In this document: one piece after another, positions 34,802-43,163 of the stretch
Numbering within the stretch: position 1 is the stretch's first letter
How the letters are laid out: each line of letters starts with the position of its first letter
Assembly (NCBI GenBank): GCA_050288105.1
Contig: JBNKDE010000005.1
Span: forward strand, 1 to 64,000
DNA: 64,000 bases
Direction: 5' to 3'
DNA from: JACNJF01 sp050288105
Lineage (GTDB): Bacteria > Pseudomonadota > Gammaproteobacteria > GCA-001735895
Notes under the pieces: generated by a model
What the model saw: only the letters and a program-made list of their open reading frames with translations
Databases searched by the model: none
Told to the model about the DNA's origin: nothing
Position numbers and translations under genes: made by a program

Positions 34802-35680
34802 GTGACTTCCTTTATTCGTCATCTAAGCCAGCAGGAGCAGATTAACTTTCTGCTCACCAATCGTATTCCGCGTCGCCTGGTGACGCAGTTTATGGGCTGG
34901 TACAGTCGCTTGCATAGTCCAATGCTTACGCGCCTTTCTATAGCACTGTGGAAGCTGTTTGCAAGCGATCTGAATCTGCAGGAAGCACGTGAGCAAACAT
35001 TCAACAGCCTGCATGAGTGTTTCATCCGTGAATTAAAACCGGGTAGTCGTGATATTGACCCGCGCGAAGATATTGTCACAAGTCCCTGTGACGCAATCGT
35101 CGGGGCCTGTGGTCGCATACAGCTGCAATCGCTGTATCAGGCGAAAGGTTTTCCTTACGAGATGAGTGATTTAATCCCGGATCCCGCACTTTGCAGTAAA
35201 CTCGAAAACGGTGTTTTCGTCACCCTGCGCCTGAAGTCCAGTATGTACCATCGCTTCCATGCGCCGCTAGATTGCAGGGTAAACGCGGTCACCTACATCT
35301 CTGGTGATACCTGGAATGTCAATCCCATTGCGCTTAAACGTATACAAAAACTCTACTGCAAAAATGAACGCGCAGTGATCGAGCTGCACAGCGGGCAGAA
35401 TAACGAACACCTGGTCATGGTGCCGGTTGCCGCTATCCTGGTGGCGAGTATGAAGTTTCACTGCCTGCAGGACACACTCGATTTGAGTTATCAGGGCCCT
35501 AACCATATCCCCTGTAACGCGAGTTATAAAAAAGGCGAGGAGATGGGTTATTTCCAGCATGGTTCTACCATTATTTTATTCGCTTCATCCGGCTACCAGC
35601 TGGCTGATGCTATCGGCTCTGGTAAGGAAATTAAAATGGGCCAGGCATTACTAAAAAAAGGAAAATTTAATTCGCTTTAA
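34802..35680 (+). CDS. Phosphatidylserine decarboxylase-family protein
   Basis: The protein has 292 residues from a GTG start. Psd motifs are conserved: SPCDAIVGACGRI (Asp97), SSMYHRFHAPLD (His150/153) and the self-cleavage site GST at 254-256 in QHGSTIILF, giving a pyruvoyl alpha subunit. The proenzyme therefore looks functional. Psd normally makes phosphatidylethanolamine. Its place as third gene of a lipid operon, separate from the housekeeping psd setting, suggests a paralogue for a special lipid or supply of PE to the pathway. The gap to the upstream stop is 12 bp. Confidence 0.88.
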   Translation: MTSFIRHLSQQEQINFLLTNRIPRRLVTQFMGWYSRLHSPMLTRLSIALWKLFASDLNLQEAREQTFNSLHECFIRELKPGSRDIDPREDIVTSPCDAIVGACGRIQLQSLYQAKGFPYEMSDLIPDPALCSKLENGVFVTLRLKSSMYHRFHAPLDCRVNAVTYISGDTWNVNPIALKRIQKLYCKNERAVIELHSGQNNEHLVMVPVAAILVASMKFHCLQDTLDLSYQGPNHIPCNASYKKGEEMGYFQHGSTIILFASSGYQLADAIGSGKEIKMGQALLKKGKFNSL

Positions 35681-35703
35681 CGCTATTAACCAGAGGCAAA
35701 GCT

Positions 35704-36336
35704 ATGAACTTTACACAGGAACTTAAACAGCAACGTTGGGATGACCATCGTTACTATCATCAGAATCGCATCAATCAGTTTTTACATTTTCTCAGCTGCA
35801 TCTGTTTTATGGCGAGCTATGTGCTGATATTCATTAATCCGGTAGCAGCCGTGATGATTGGCTGGCTACTGGCCATGGTGCTACGCCAGAGTGGACACTT
35901 CTTTTTCGAACCACTGGCGTACGATGAAATCAATCAGGCCAGCCAGGAGTATAAGGAAAGTATCAAGGTTGGATACAATCTGCGCAGGAAAGTCGTGCTG
36001 TTGTCGATCTGGATAGCCGCGCCTGTAGTGCTGTACTTTAACCCCTCGTTGTTCGGGTTGTTGGAGGCTGATAGCTCGCTAAATGGTTTTGTTTACAACA
36101 CCTCGGTAATGTGGCTTTTCATTGGCGGCGGCGCGTTGTTATTCAGAACCGTGCAACTATTTTTTATCAGCAGCGTACAGACCGGGCTGGTGTGGTTTAC
36201 CAAGATCCTCACTGACCCCTTTCATGACTTTTATATCTATCATAAGTCCCCATATTACCTGTTAAAGGGTGAAATGATTGATGACATGACTGAGTGGTAT
36301 GATCCTGATTTATTAACCCGGCACCAATATAGGTAA
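35704..36336 (+). CDS. Mpo1/DUF962-like membrane protein
   Basis: The protein has 210 residues with about four hydrophobic segments. The pattern H19-x4-N24-x3-H28 and QSGHFFFEP (about residues 66-74) matches the metal-ligand motifs of the DUF962/Mpo1 family. Yeast Mpo1 is an Fe(II)-dependent dioxygenase that alpha-oxidises 2-hydroxy fatty acids. The C-terminal DPFHDFYIYHKSPYYLL may add ligands. It follows the psd-like gene by 23 bp and is the last gene of the four-gene operon. Its last eight codons and stop form one arm of a 34-bp inverted repeat. An acyl-chain modifying role is inferred. Confidence 0.65.
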   Translation: MNFTQELKQQRWDDHRYYHQNRINQFLHFLSCICFMASYVLIFINPVAAVMIGWLLAMVLRQSGHFFFEPLAYDEINQASQEYKESIKVGYNLRRKVVLLSIWIAAPVVLYFNPSLFGLLEADSSLNGFVYNTSVMWLFIGGGALLFRTVQLFFISSVQTGLVWFTKILTDPFHDFYIYHKSPYYLLKGEMIDDMTEWYDPDLLTRHQYR

Positions 36337-36679
36337 TGTTCAGCCTCAGCACACTGGTTCACGGCAAGGCAACAGCAGGCCGCTGTACCCAAAGCATTCG
36401 CTGCGCTCACGGGGCAGGCCCTAGTCATTCTCCAGCAACTGCTGTTAATGTAGTCCGTGGGCCAGTGTGCTGCGGCCTATCTTTTATATTTCCAGTAAGT
36501 TAGGAGTCTCAAGAAAACTCCAGCTCCGCGTCGCCTACACGGACGTAGGTGAGGAGCGTGAGCAGGAGCGGAAGCCTTACAGCTCTTGCCAAGGGAATAA
36601 CCATTACCTGCGAGCTGTGCCTTGATCTGAAGCTTTCTTGAGACTCTGAACAATACCTATATTGGTGCCGGGTTAATAA
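36310..36679. repeat. Nested-palindrome element with 34-bp terminal inverted repeats
   Basis: The outer arms, 36310-36343 and 36646-36679, are inverted copies differing at one position. Inside, an 18-bp stem (36347-36364 with 36455-36472; CAGCACACTGG/CCAGTGTGCTG, two G-U pairs as RNA) encloses AACAGCAG/CTGCTGTT. A second stem (36504-36519 with 36631-36646; GAGTCTCAAGAAA/TTTCTTGAGACTC) encloses ACAGCTC/GAGCTGT. The whole could fold as a three-way junction. The left arm includes the 3' end of the Mpo1-like gene. No ORF and no evident target duplication were found. It may be a MITE-like element or a very large 3' structure. Confidence 0.75.
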
Positions 36680-36893
36680 GTATTAAGTAGCTTTCCCTTT
36701 CCCAATAACCCAGGCGTAGGCTGATGTTAGCCTGGCGCCTGGGTTACCAATCAAACCCATTGGCTGTTTTCAAGATATCCGCTATTTATCACAATTATCA
36801 CAAAAAGATAACATTTTAATGTGAGCGCGAACTTAGCTGGATAGCAGGCGTTCTACTGTGTTATATGAAACCTGTTATACCGGAGAATCTCCT

Positions 36894-38165
36894 ATGTTAT
36901 CGAAAAAAATCCTCGCCCTGATTGTTGGCCTGTTCGTTGTGCAGCAGCCGGTGCAGGCTGCGCTATCCAATTCGTCTGCTGATATGCCGGCGAGCAGTCA
37001 CGTGAAAACCATCGTGCTGGGTTCTGGCTGCTTCTGGGGTGCTGAAAAAGGCTACCAGGCACTGCCGGGTGTGATCGATGCTGTTTCTGGCTATGCGGAT
37101 GGTGACAGCAAGATCAAGCCTGACTATCGTGAAATCACCAGATATGAGTACAAGTTTGACCCAAACAATTACGCTGAAGTGGTCGAGGTAAAATACAACA
37201 GCGAAATGCTGAGCACCGAGGCACTGTTACAGCATTTCTTTGAGGAGCATGATCCGACACAGAAAAACCGCCAGGGTAATGATATTGGTACCCAGTACCG
37301 TTCCATTATCCTGTATACCGACGAGGCGCAGCACCAGGCAGCGCTAAAACTGCGTGACCAATATCAGAAGCTGCTAAGCGCCGCTGGCTATGGCACCATT
37401 GTCACTGAGATCAAGCCGTTGCAGAAATTTAACCCGGCTGAGGAATATCACCAGGACTACCTGGTGAAGAATCCAAATGGTTACTGCCCGAATCACGCGA
37501 CCGGTGTTACCTTTACAAAGCATGCGACTGCAAAGGTCGATAACAGCGCATTGCTGACGGGTAAGCAGGTAGTGGTGCTGGAAGCAGAGCATTGCCCATT
37601 CTGTGAAAGATTCAAGAAGGACGTCAGCAGCAAGTATCAAGGCAGTATTCCGATGACATTTCGTATGGCTGCGGGGCTTAAAGGGCTTAACCTGAAAACC
37701 CCGACCTGGGCCACGCCGACGATTTATTTTCTGGACAATGGCAAGGAAGTCTTTGGTCACCAGGGTTATATGTCGGCCGAGGAGTTTTATAAGGCGCTAG
37801 GGTATTTTAAGCTAGGTGATAGCGAAGCATACCGGGTGGCTTTCGCGCAGGGAACAGACAGTCGCTTCTGCCGCCAGTATGAAGAATTCAAGCATACCCC
37901 TGATGGTGTTTTTATCGATAAATTAAGCGGCGCACCACTGTTCGATACCCGTGATCGTTTCAACTCCGGTAGCGGCTGGCTATCCTTCACCAGCCCGGTT
38001 GAAGGAGCCACCATCGAACAGGTCGACGACAGTTACGGAATGCACCGCACCGAAGTGCTATCCAGCAGCAGCGGCATTCATCTGGGGCATGTATTCAATG
38101 ACGGCCCCAATGGCAAGCCGCGTTATTGCATCAATGCTACTGTGCTGGAATTTGTGGCTCGGTAA
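36894..38165 (+). CDS. MsrA - thioredoxin-like - MsrB fusion, exported
   Basis: The ATG at 36894 follows CGGAGAATCTCCT and starts a signal peptide (ends near VQAA), giving a protein of 423 residues. Domain order: MsrA (catalytic Cys in GSGCFWGAEKGYQ), a thioredoxin-like domain with CPFC, then MsrB (SGSGWLSF, HLGHVFNDGP and the catalytic Cys in RYCINAT). It should repair both S- and R-methionine sulfoxides in periplasmic proteins, the middle domain regenerating the others. Neisseria PilB is comparable but has the order Trx-MsrA-MsrB. The Zn CxxC pairs of many MsrB proteins are not seen. Confidence 0.93.
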   Translation: MLSKKILALIVGLFVVQQPVQAALSNSSADMPASSHVKTIVLGSGCFWGAEKGYQALPGVIDAVSGYADGDSKIKPDYREITRYEYKFDPNNYAEVVEVKYNSEMLSTEALLQHFFEEHDPTQKNRQGNDIGTQYRSIILYTDEAQHQAALKLRDQYQKLLSAAGYGTIVTEIKPLQKFNPAEEYHQDYLVKNPNGYCPNHATGVTFTKHATAKVDNSALLTGKQVVVLEAEHCPFCERFKKDVSSKYQGSIPMTFRMAAGLKGLNLKTPTWATPTIYFLDNGKEVFGHQGYMSAEEFYKALGYFKLGDSEAYRVAFAQGTDSRFCRQYEEFKHTPDGVFIDKLSGAPLFDTRDRFNSGSGWLSFTSPVEGATIEQVDDSYGMHRTEVLSSSSGIHLGHVFNDGPNGKPRYCINATVLEFVAR

Positions 38166-38270
38166 AACCGACAGGGTCAGTACGCTATCGGTCAGGGCGA
38201 CGAGGAGTACGGCGGGCCTGCAGGATTCCGCCGCCTCAGAGTGTAGTTAATCAGTCGCCAAACTATCGGC

Positions 38271-38963
38271 TTAACTCAAATGCTGCTGGAAGAATGCCAG
38301 GGTACGATCCCAGGCGAGCTTTGCTGCTTCCGGGTTATAGCCGAGCACAGGCAGGTTCTTCGAGTCGGCTTCCTGGTTGGCGAATGCATGTTTGGCATCG
38401 TAGCGGTGGAACTGGTAGTCGACATCGGCCTTATCGAGCTTTGCCTGCAGTGCGTCCACACCATCGATAGCGAAGAATTGATCGTGGATGCCCCAGTGTC
38501 CGAGCAGCGGTGCCTTAATCTTGTCGGCGTCGACGAACTCGAGTGGCGGGTAGCCGTACCATATCGCGTTGGCATCGCTCTCAGGCACGAATACCGCAGC
38601 CAGAATCGTCAGTGCGCCGCCCATGCAATAACCTGTTACCCCCACTTTTGAACTGCCGCTTGATTTGAGGTATTGCACGGCGCCACGGATATCCTGGCTT
38701 GCGGCGTCGGCAAAATCCAGGCCATTCATGAGATGTTCGGCCTCGTTCGCTTCGAGTGCCATCTCGCCGCGATACAGATCTGGCACCAGTGCGCGGTAAC
38801 CCTGCGAGGCATAGTCATCGGCGACACTCCTGATCTGGTCGTTGAGCCCCCACCACTCCTGAATCACAACAATACCCGGAGCATTACTGCCCTGTGCAGG
38901 TTCGGCAAGATAAGCCTTAGAAGTCTGGCCGTCAGGCCGGGTGTAGCTGATCATATTACCCAT
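38271..38963 (-). CDS. Dienelactone hydrolase-family protein
   Basis: This 230-residue alpha/beta hydrolase starts at the ATG at 38963, which has GGAGGATATC just upstream. Nucleophile elbow GYCMGG (Cys), IVVIQEWWGLND, the Asp in HWGIHDQFF and the His in DAKHAFAN complete the Cys-Asp-His triad of DLH enzymes. Classical DLH opens dienelactone in chlorocatechol breakdown. No such pathway is near, so the substrate is unknown. It appears to be monocistronic, 106 bp past the end of the convergent Msr gene. Confidence 0.9.
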   Translation of the reverse strand: MGNMISYTRPDGQTSKAYLAEPAQGSNAPGIVVIQEWWGLNDQIRSVADDYASQGYRALVPDLYRGEMALEANEAEHLMNGLDFADAASQDIRGAVQYLKSSGSSKVGVTGYCMGGALTILAAVFVPESDANAIWYGYPPLEFVDADKIKAPLLGHWGIHDQFFAIDGVDALQAKLDKADVDYQFHRYDAKHAFANQEADSKNLPVLGYNPEAAKLAWDRTLAFFQQHLS

Positions 38964-39154
38964 GATATCCTCCAATCGTTAAAACATTTTATTCTTTTGC
39001 TTCTGACAGCTGACAAAACCGATACGTTCAAGCGTCAGGCATTAATAATGCAACAACCCTGTGCATCAGGGAAGGATTCTGCGGATTGGGCCGGTGGTTT
39101 AAGGATCAGTTTAAGCTTGAACCTGGTAAGTTTGTAACTGGGGATTGCACAAAA

Positions 39155-40912
39155 TCATGCCGCCTTTTCAATCTTGCTCGCATGCACATTGATGTAACGG
39201 TCGCGCTTCTTTGGATAAATCTCATCGATGTGTACCAGAATCATGGCGTCGATACAGTTGGAGAAATCGGGGTCGATATTAAAGCCCAGAAATTCGCAGC
39301 CGCCCGGTTTGCAAAGCTCGACGTATTGCTTGAATAGCGTCGGTACTCTGACCCCTAATGCATCCAGCTTTTGCTTGAGCTGGGCATAGGCTTTTTTGTA
39401 TTCGGCTTCGTCGCGCACCAGCTGGAATTGCTGGTATTCGCTTGAGGCCGGGTAGTCATAAGGCAGGCGAGGTTTTACCAGATCATTACTGTGGCCAAAC
39501 AGTTGCTGGTAGAAGTTGATGATTTCATTGCGCGCGGCTTCGGGGTAGTTAGCGCTGAGCGTAACCGGGCCTACCATGTACTCAATCTCCGGATGTTTGT
39601 ACAGGTATGCACCTATGCCATACCACAGGTAATCCAGGCTACGTTTTCCCCAGTAACGCGGTTGTATGAAGCTCCGCCCCAGTTCAATGGATTTTTCCAG
39701 GTAGCCGATCATCGAGCCCTGCAGTTCAAACAGGGTGTTGGTGTAAAACCCCTCGACGCCATGCTGTCCAAGGATACGCATGCCTTCACCAATTCGATAG
39801 GTCCCTACGATCTCCAGCTGCTGGTCATCCCACAGCACCAGGTGTCGGTAATAGCGGTCAAACTGATCGATGTCGATCGCCTTTCCCGTACCCTCATGAA
39901 CCTGTCGGAACGACAGTTCACGCAGTCGACCAATCTCACGTATGACACTGGAATTGGAGTGGTAATCGAACAGATAGATTTGCATGCCATCCTGGGTGGC
40001 ACCGATAAACTCCGACTGTTTCAACTCATCGCGGATGCTTTTACGGTTGGCTGGATGCACGATATTTTCTATGGTATCGAATAATGGTTTTTTGAAATTC
40101 TTTGGCAGACGATATACCTGCTTGCGCATTCTCTTTGCAATCTTCTTGGGCGGTAAATCCAGGGTTTTCATGGACTCAATCGGAATCGGTTTTCCCACCC
40201 GGAAAGCAATCTCCTGATCCTGTTTATTAAACATCTCCATTACCAGCATCAGGGTGCCAAGCGGTTTGTATAGCGTGGACATGCTGTAAAACAATGTGGA
40301 GTTTTTACCATTGATATACACGGGCAGTACTGGGGCATTGGTTTTATAAGCGAGGTTCACAAAGCCTGCTTTCCATTTGCCGTCGCGCACGCCCTGTGGG
40401 CGTATACGCGAAACCTCACCGGTAGGGAACATGATCACGGCCTGATCCTGTTGTAGCGCAGCCATTATTTTTTTCAGGCTGGAGACATGACTTGCTTTAC
40501 TGGACAGGTTATCCACGCTGAGGAACAGCTTGGTTAATGGTTGAATCTGGCTCAGCACAGTGGTAGCGACAATCTTTACGTCCGGACGAATCTCAGACAC
40601 CATTTTTAACAGAGCAAGGCCATCCAGCGAACCCAGCGGGTGGTTGGCGACGATGATCACACGACCCTGCGCGGGGATATTGGCGCGGTCACGGTTGGTC
40701 AGGCTGTATTTAAAATCAAAATGATCCAGCACGGCATCCAGGAACTCAAAGCCTTCCAGGTGTTTATGGCTATCGATAAACTGGTTGATTTCATCCTGGT
40801 GCAGGATTTTTTTAAGGATCGCAACCGTTGTTTTATACAGGCGCTTTTTCCGATTTCTGAAATCTGGTAGAAAGTTATCCAGCATTGCTTCGACATTGAT
40901 CATGTCAGTCAC
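39155..40912 (-). CDS. olsF: Fused two-domain acyltransferase, OlsF-type ornithine lipid synthase
   Basis: The protein has 585 residues. The N-terminal half (about 60-290) is a PlsC-like O-acyltransferase with ANHPLGSLDG (an H-x5-D form common in this subfamily), MFPTGEVSR and VLPVYINGKNS. The C-terminal half (about 320-570) is a GNAT-like OlsB/haemolysin-type N-acyltransferase (REIGRLRELSFRQVHEGTG, YFYT-like GFYTNTLF, LGRSFIQPRYWGKRSLDYLW). Serratia OlsF, with the same order, makes ornithine lipid by itself. Ornithine lipids lack phosphorus and often replace phospholipids during phosphate starvation. The fit with the Pho-type phn operon nearby is suggestive. The symbol rests on architecture only. 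Confidence 0.8.
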   Translation of the reverse strand: MTDMINVEAMLDNFLPDFRNRKKRLYKTTVAILKKILHQDEINQFIDSHKHLEGFEFLDAVLDHFDFKYSLTNRDRANIPAQGRVIIVANHPLGSLDGLALLKMVSEIRPDVKIVATTVLSQIQPLTKLFLSVDNLSSKASHVSSLKKIMAALQQDQAVIMFPTGEVSRIRPQGVRDGKWKAGFVNLAYKTNAPVLPVYINGKNSTLFYSMSTLYKPLGTLMLVMEMFNKQDQEIAFRVGKPIPIESMKTLDLPPKKIAKRMRKQVYRLPKNFKKPLFDTIENIVHPANRKSIRDELKQSEFIGATQDGMQIYLFDYHSNSSVIREIGRLRELSFRQVHEGTGKAIDIDQFDRYYRHLVLWDDQQLEIVGTYRIGEGMRILGQHGVEGFYTNTLFELQGSMIGYLEKSIELGRSFIQPRYWGKRSLDYLWYGIGAYLYKHPEIEYMVGPVTLSANYPEAARNEIINFYQQLFGHSNDLVKPRLPYDYPASSEYQQFQLVRDEAEYKKAYAQLKQKLDALGVRVPTLFKQYVELCKPGGCEFLGFNIDPDFSNCIDAMILVHIDEIYPKKRDRYINVHASKIEKAA

Positions 40913-41047
40913 ACGTATTCTATTTAAACGGCCTAACCTTAAAGGCGAATTGTTACAAAATGATAAACAGAAGCATATTTGTGCTGGTATCGCATCTCAT
41001 ACCCCAGGTGTTAGAATCCCGCTAAACAACCAAACAAAGAGCAAATC

Positions 41048-41911
41048 ATGAATACTTCCAAAGTCGCATTTATAGGCCTGGGCGTCATGGGCTATCCCAT
41101 GGCTGGGCACCTGGCAAAGGCCGGATACCAAACCTGTGTTTACAACCGCACGACGGCGAAAGCTGAAAAGTGGTGCCAGGAATACGGTGGTAGTTTCGCG
41201 TTGACCCCACGAGAAGCGGCGGTGGATGCTGACTTTATTTTTATCTGTGTCGGTAACGATGACGACCTGAGGTCGGTCGTATATGGCGACAACGGCGTAC
41301 TGGCTGGAGCCAAAGCAGGCGCTATCGTGGTCGACCATACTACCGCGTCAGCCAACGTCGCGCGTGAAATCGCTGAAAGGTCAAGTGTGGCATTTCTTGA
41401 CGCCCCAGTATCGGGTGGACAGGCGGGTGCGGAAAATGGTGTATTAACCGTCATGATTGGTGGTGAACAGACGGCTTACGACGCTGCCAGACCCGTCATC
41501 ATGAGCTATGCGCGAGCAGCCGAACTGATGGGGCCAGTTGGTTCAGGTCAGCTAACCAAAATGGTCAACCAGATCTGTATCGCCAGCCTGGTGCAGGGTC
41601 TCGCCGAAGGATTGAATTTTGCGCAACGAGCGGGACTCGATGGCGCGAAAGTACTCGAAGTCATATCCAAAGGCGCAGCCGGCTCCTGGCAGATGGAAAA
41701 CCGAGGACTAACCATGATCAAGGACGAATTCGATTTCGGTTTCGCCGTAGACTGGATGCGCAAGGACCTGGATATCTGCATCGAAGAAAGCCAGAAAAAC
41801 GGCGCCGACCTGCCGCTGACCAAAATCGTCAATAACTATTACGCCGAGATCCAGGAAATGGGTGGCGGGCGTTGGGATACATCCAGTTTGATACGGCGCT
41901 TTACGCGATAA
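41048..41911 (+). CDS. 3-hydroxyisobutyrate dehydrogenase-family oxidoreductase
   Basis: The protein has 287 residues. The N-terminal Rossmann domain (IGLGVMGYPMAGHLAKAGY) binds NAD(P)H. DAPVSGGQAGAENG is the family substrate loop, and the catalytic Lys is in GSGQLTKMVNQ (about 175). Close relatives are tartronate-semialdehyde reductase (GarR/GlxR), 3-hydroxyisobutyrate dehydrogenase (MmsB) and succinic-semialdehyde reductases. The sequence alone does not choose between them. It stands alone, divergent from olsF and followed by repeat-rich DNA. Confidence 0.9.
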   Translation: MNTSKVAFIGLGVMGYPMAGHLAKAGYQTCVYNRTTAKAEKWCQEYGGSFALTPREAAVDADFIFICVGNDDDLRSVVYGDNGVLAGAKAGAIVVDHTTASANVAREIAERSSVAFLDAPVSGGQAGAENGVLTVMIGGEQTAYDAARPVIMSYARAAELMGPVGSGQLTKMVNQICIASLVQGLAEGLNFAQRAGLDGAKVLEVISKGAAGSWQMENRGLTMIKDEFDFGFAVDWMRKDLDICIEESQKNGADLPLTKIVNNYYAEIQEMGGGRWDTSSLIRRFTR

Positions 41912-42652
41912 GAAAAAACAGGTGTCGATTGTTGAGATTGACGCTTTCCCTCGTTCCCACGCTCTGCGTGGGAATGCATATCGAGAGTCATAAATCAAAG
42001 ACCTAGCCCTGCGAGTCTCTGTTGTCATTGCGAACACAGTGAAGCAATCTCTTCGACAGCTAACTATCCGGATAATTGTTTCACGCGCCTTAGCTTTGCG
42101 CGCTTCGTAGCGTCTTCTTGACGAGCGTGCAAGATCCTTTTCACTGAGGAAAGCTCGGCTCTGGCTTCCTCGGCTCTAGCCCTGCTTCGCCCTACCACCT
42201 AAATCCCTTTAGGCGTGCTGCTTTCCCAGCGCTTCCGCCATCCTTGGCGATCGTACCTGTCCAAAAAAAAGAGGCGAAAAAACAAAATTGCCAGGAGTAA
42301 TTTTGAACAGCTCTGCTGGCCCGAAGGGTGGAGGTCATTAGAAAGATACAGAGATTTCAAGCGTGGCTTGAAATCTTCAATGGTTAAAAACTGATCAATT
42401 ATGGCATTAATCTGCTAAGTTTTTCCTCGCCTACGCGACCAACAGGCGTTATTTGAATGCCCGTTTTGTTTCCCCGCGAAAAAATGCTTGCTCAAGTAAA
42501 GCGGTTTGCCTATGGTATGGTGAATACCCCCAAATCAAATGGATAATGGATTCAGGAAAAATAATAAGAAAGTCATGAGAATATTTTGCAACATAAGTCA
42601 ATATGCGTGCGTGTTGAGTAAGTCAATATTTGTGCGTGTACAATAATCAGCT
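41912..42652. other. Repeat-rich intergenic DNA, no gene
   Basis: About 740 bp without a credible ORF. It contains a palindrome TTCCCACG-CTCTG-CGTGGGAA (41954-41974), a copy of the widespread GTCATTGCG...GAAGCAATCTC repeat (42024-42051), AAGCTCGGCTCTGGCTTCCT (42151-42170, also at 30158), and a perfect hairpin GATTTCAAGC/GCTTGAAATC (42353-42375) whose relative recurs at 44813-44833. It looks like a landing zone for dispersed repeats, directly before the gene-cassette group. Confidence 0.65.
41952..41977. repeat. REP-like palindrome (GTTCCCACGC...GCGTGGGAATGC type)
   Basis: A perfect 8-bp stem, TTCCCACG (41954-41961) and CGTGGGAA (41967-41974), has a 5-base loop and flanks CG and TGC. This palindrome is a familiar dispersed intergenic repeat in many proteobacteria. 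I see one copy in the window. Confidence 0.7.
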
Positions 42653-42672
42653 GTTATGCGAAATAGAACTCG

Positions 42673-43062
42673 ATGGAAATAGTAGTACTAATTTATGATT
42701 TTTACCCACCAAGAGATGGCCTTGGGTTTTTACAGTGGGTACATTCAGGGCGAGGCGATTGGTACTATCGTAAGGAGATACATGGAACTGATGATGGAAA
42801 ACAAATTCACGTTCATGTGGCCCGCAAAAAGTACCTTAAAAGTAAAAACAAACAAGTTTCTTGGAATATAGATGGAACGAGGCACGATAAGAAATCGTTT
42901 GACGAAAATATAGAAGGGATGAATACAGCTAAAAAGGTCGCAAGTGATGCATTGGGTATATCAAAAGATTTGCTTCAGTTCATTACTGTGGTTGATGCCC
43001 CATTGCTAATCCCTGTTCATCTAAAAATATTTGTTTTCAGAACTGAAGATGAAATATCGTAA
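42673..43062 (+). CDS. Cassette protein 1, unknown function
   Basis: This 129-residue protein is not recognised. It begins 14 bp after the GTTATGC core and ends 3 bp before attC1, the tight packing expected of a gene cassette. It is basic, with a beta-rich first half (EIVVLIYDFYPPRDGLGFLQWVHSGRG, HVHVARKKYLKSKNKQVSWNIDGTRHDKKSF). A helical segment (NTAKKVASDALGISKDLLQFI) and a final hydrophobic strand follow. No signal peptide or catalytic motif is seen. Confidence 0.75.
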   Translation: MEIVVLIYDFYPPRDGLGFLQWVHSGRGDWYYRKEIHGTDDGKQIHVHVARKKYLKSKNKQVSWNIDGTRHDKKSFDENIEGMNTAKKVASDALGISKDLLQFITVVDAPLLIPVHLKIFVFRTEDEIS

Positions 43063-43064
43063 TC

Positions 43065-43135
43065 GCATAACAAGTAGCTGCAGGGGAAAAAACACTCGCT
43101 GCGCTCCTGTTTTCCCGCAGAGCTAGGTGTTATGT
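43065..43135 (+). other. attC recombination site 1
   Basis: The outer cores are GCATAAC (43065-43071) and GTTATGT (43129-43135). Inner arms AGCT..GGGGAAAA and TTTTCCC..AGCT form an imperfect stem with unpaired bases, and the loop contains ACTCGCTGCGCTC. The length is 71 bp. Imperfect palindromes of this size with GTT/AAC cores after a cassette gene define attC sites. Confidence 0.82.
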
Positions 43136-43163
43136 GTAAATTTTATCAGGGAATCCAATCACA

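Noticed and set aside
36310..36679. Nested palindrome as an attC site
   Set aside because: It is far longer than an attC, lacks paired GTTRRRY-type cores at its ends and has several independent stems; the CGCTGCGCTCACGG loop alone is not enough.
39001..39150. ORFs between the dienelactone hydrolase and olsF genes
   Set aside because: They run antisense into olsF and show no conserved motif.
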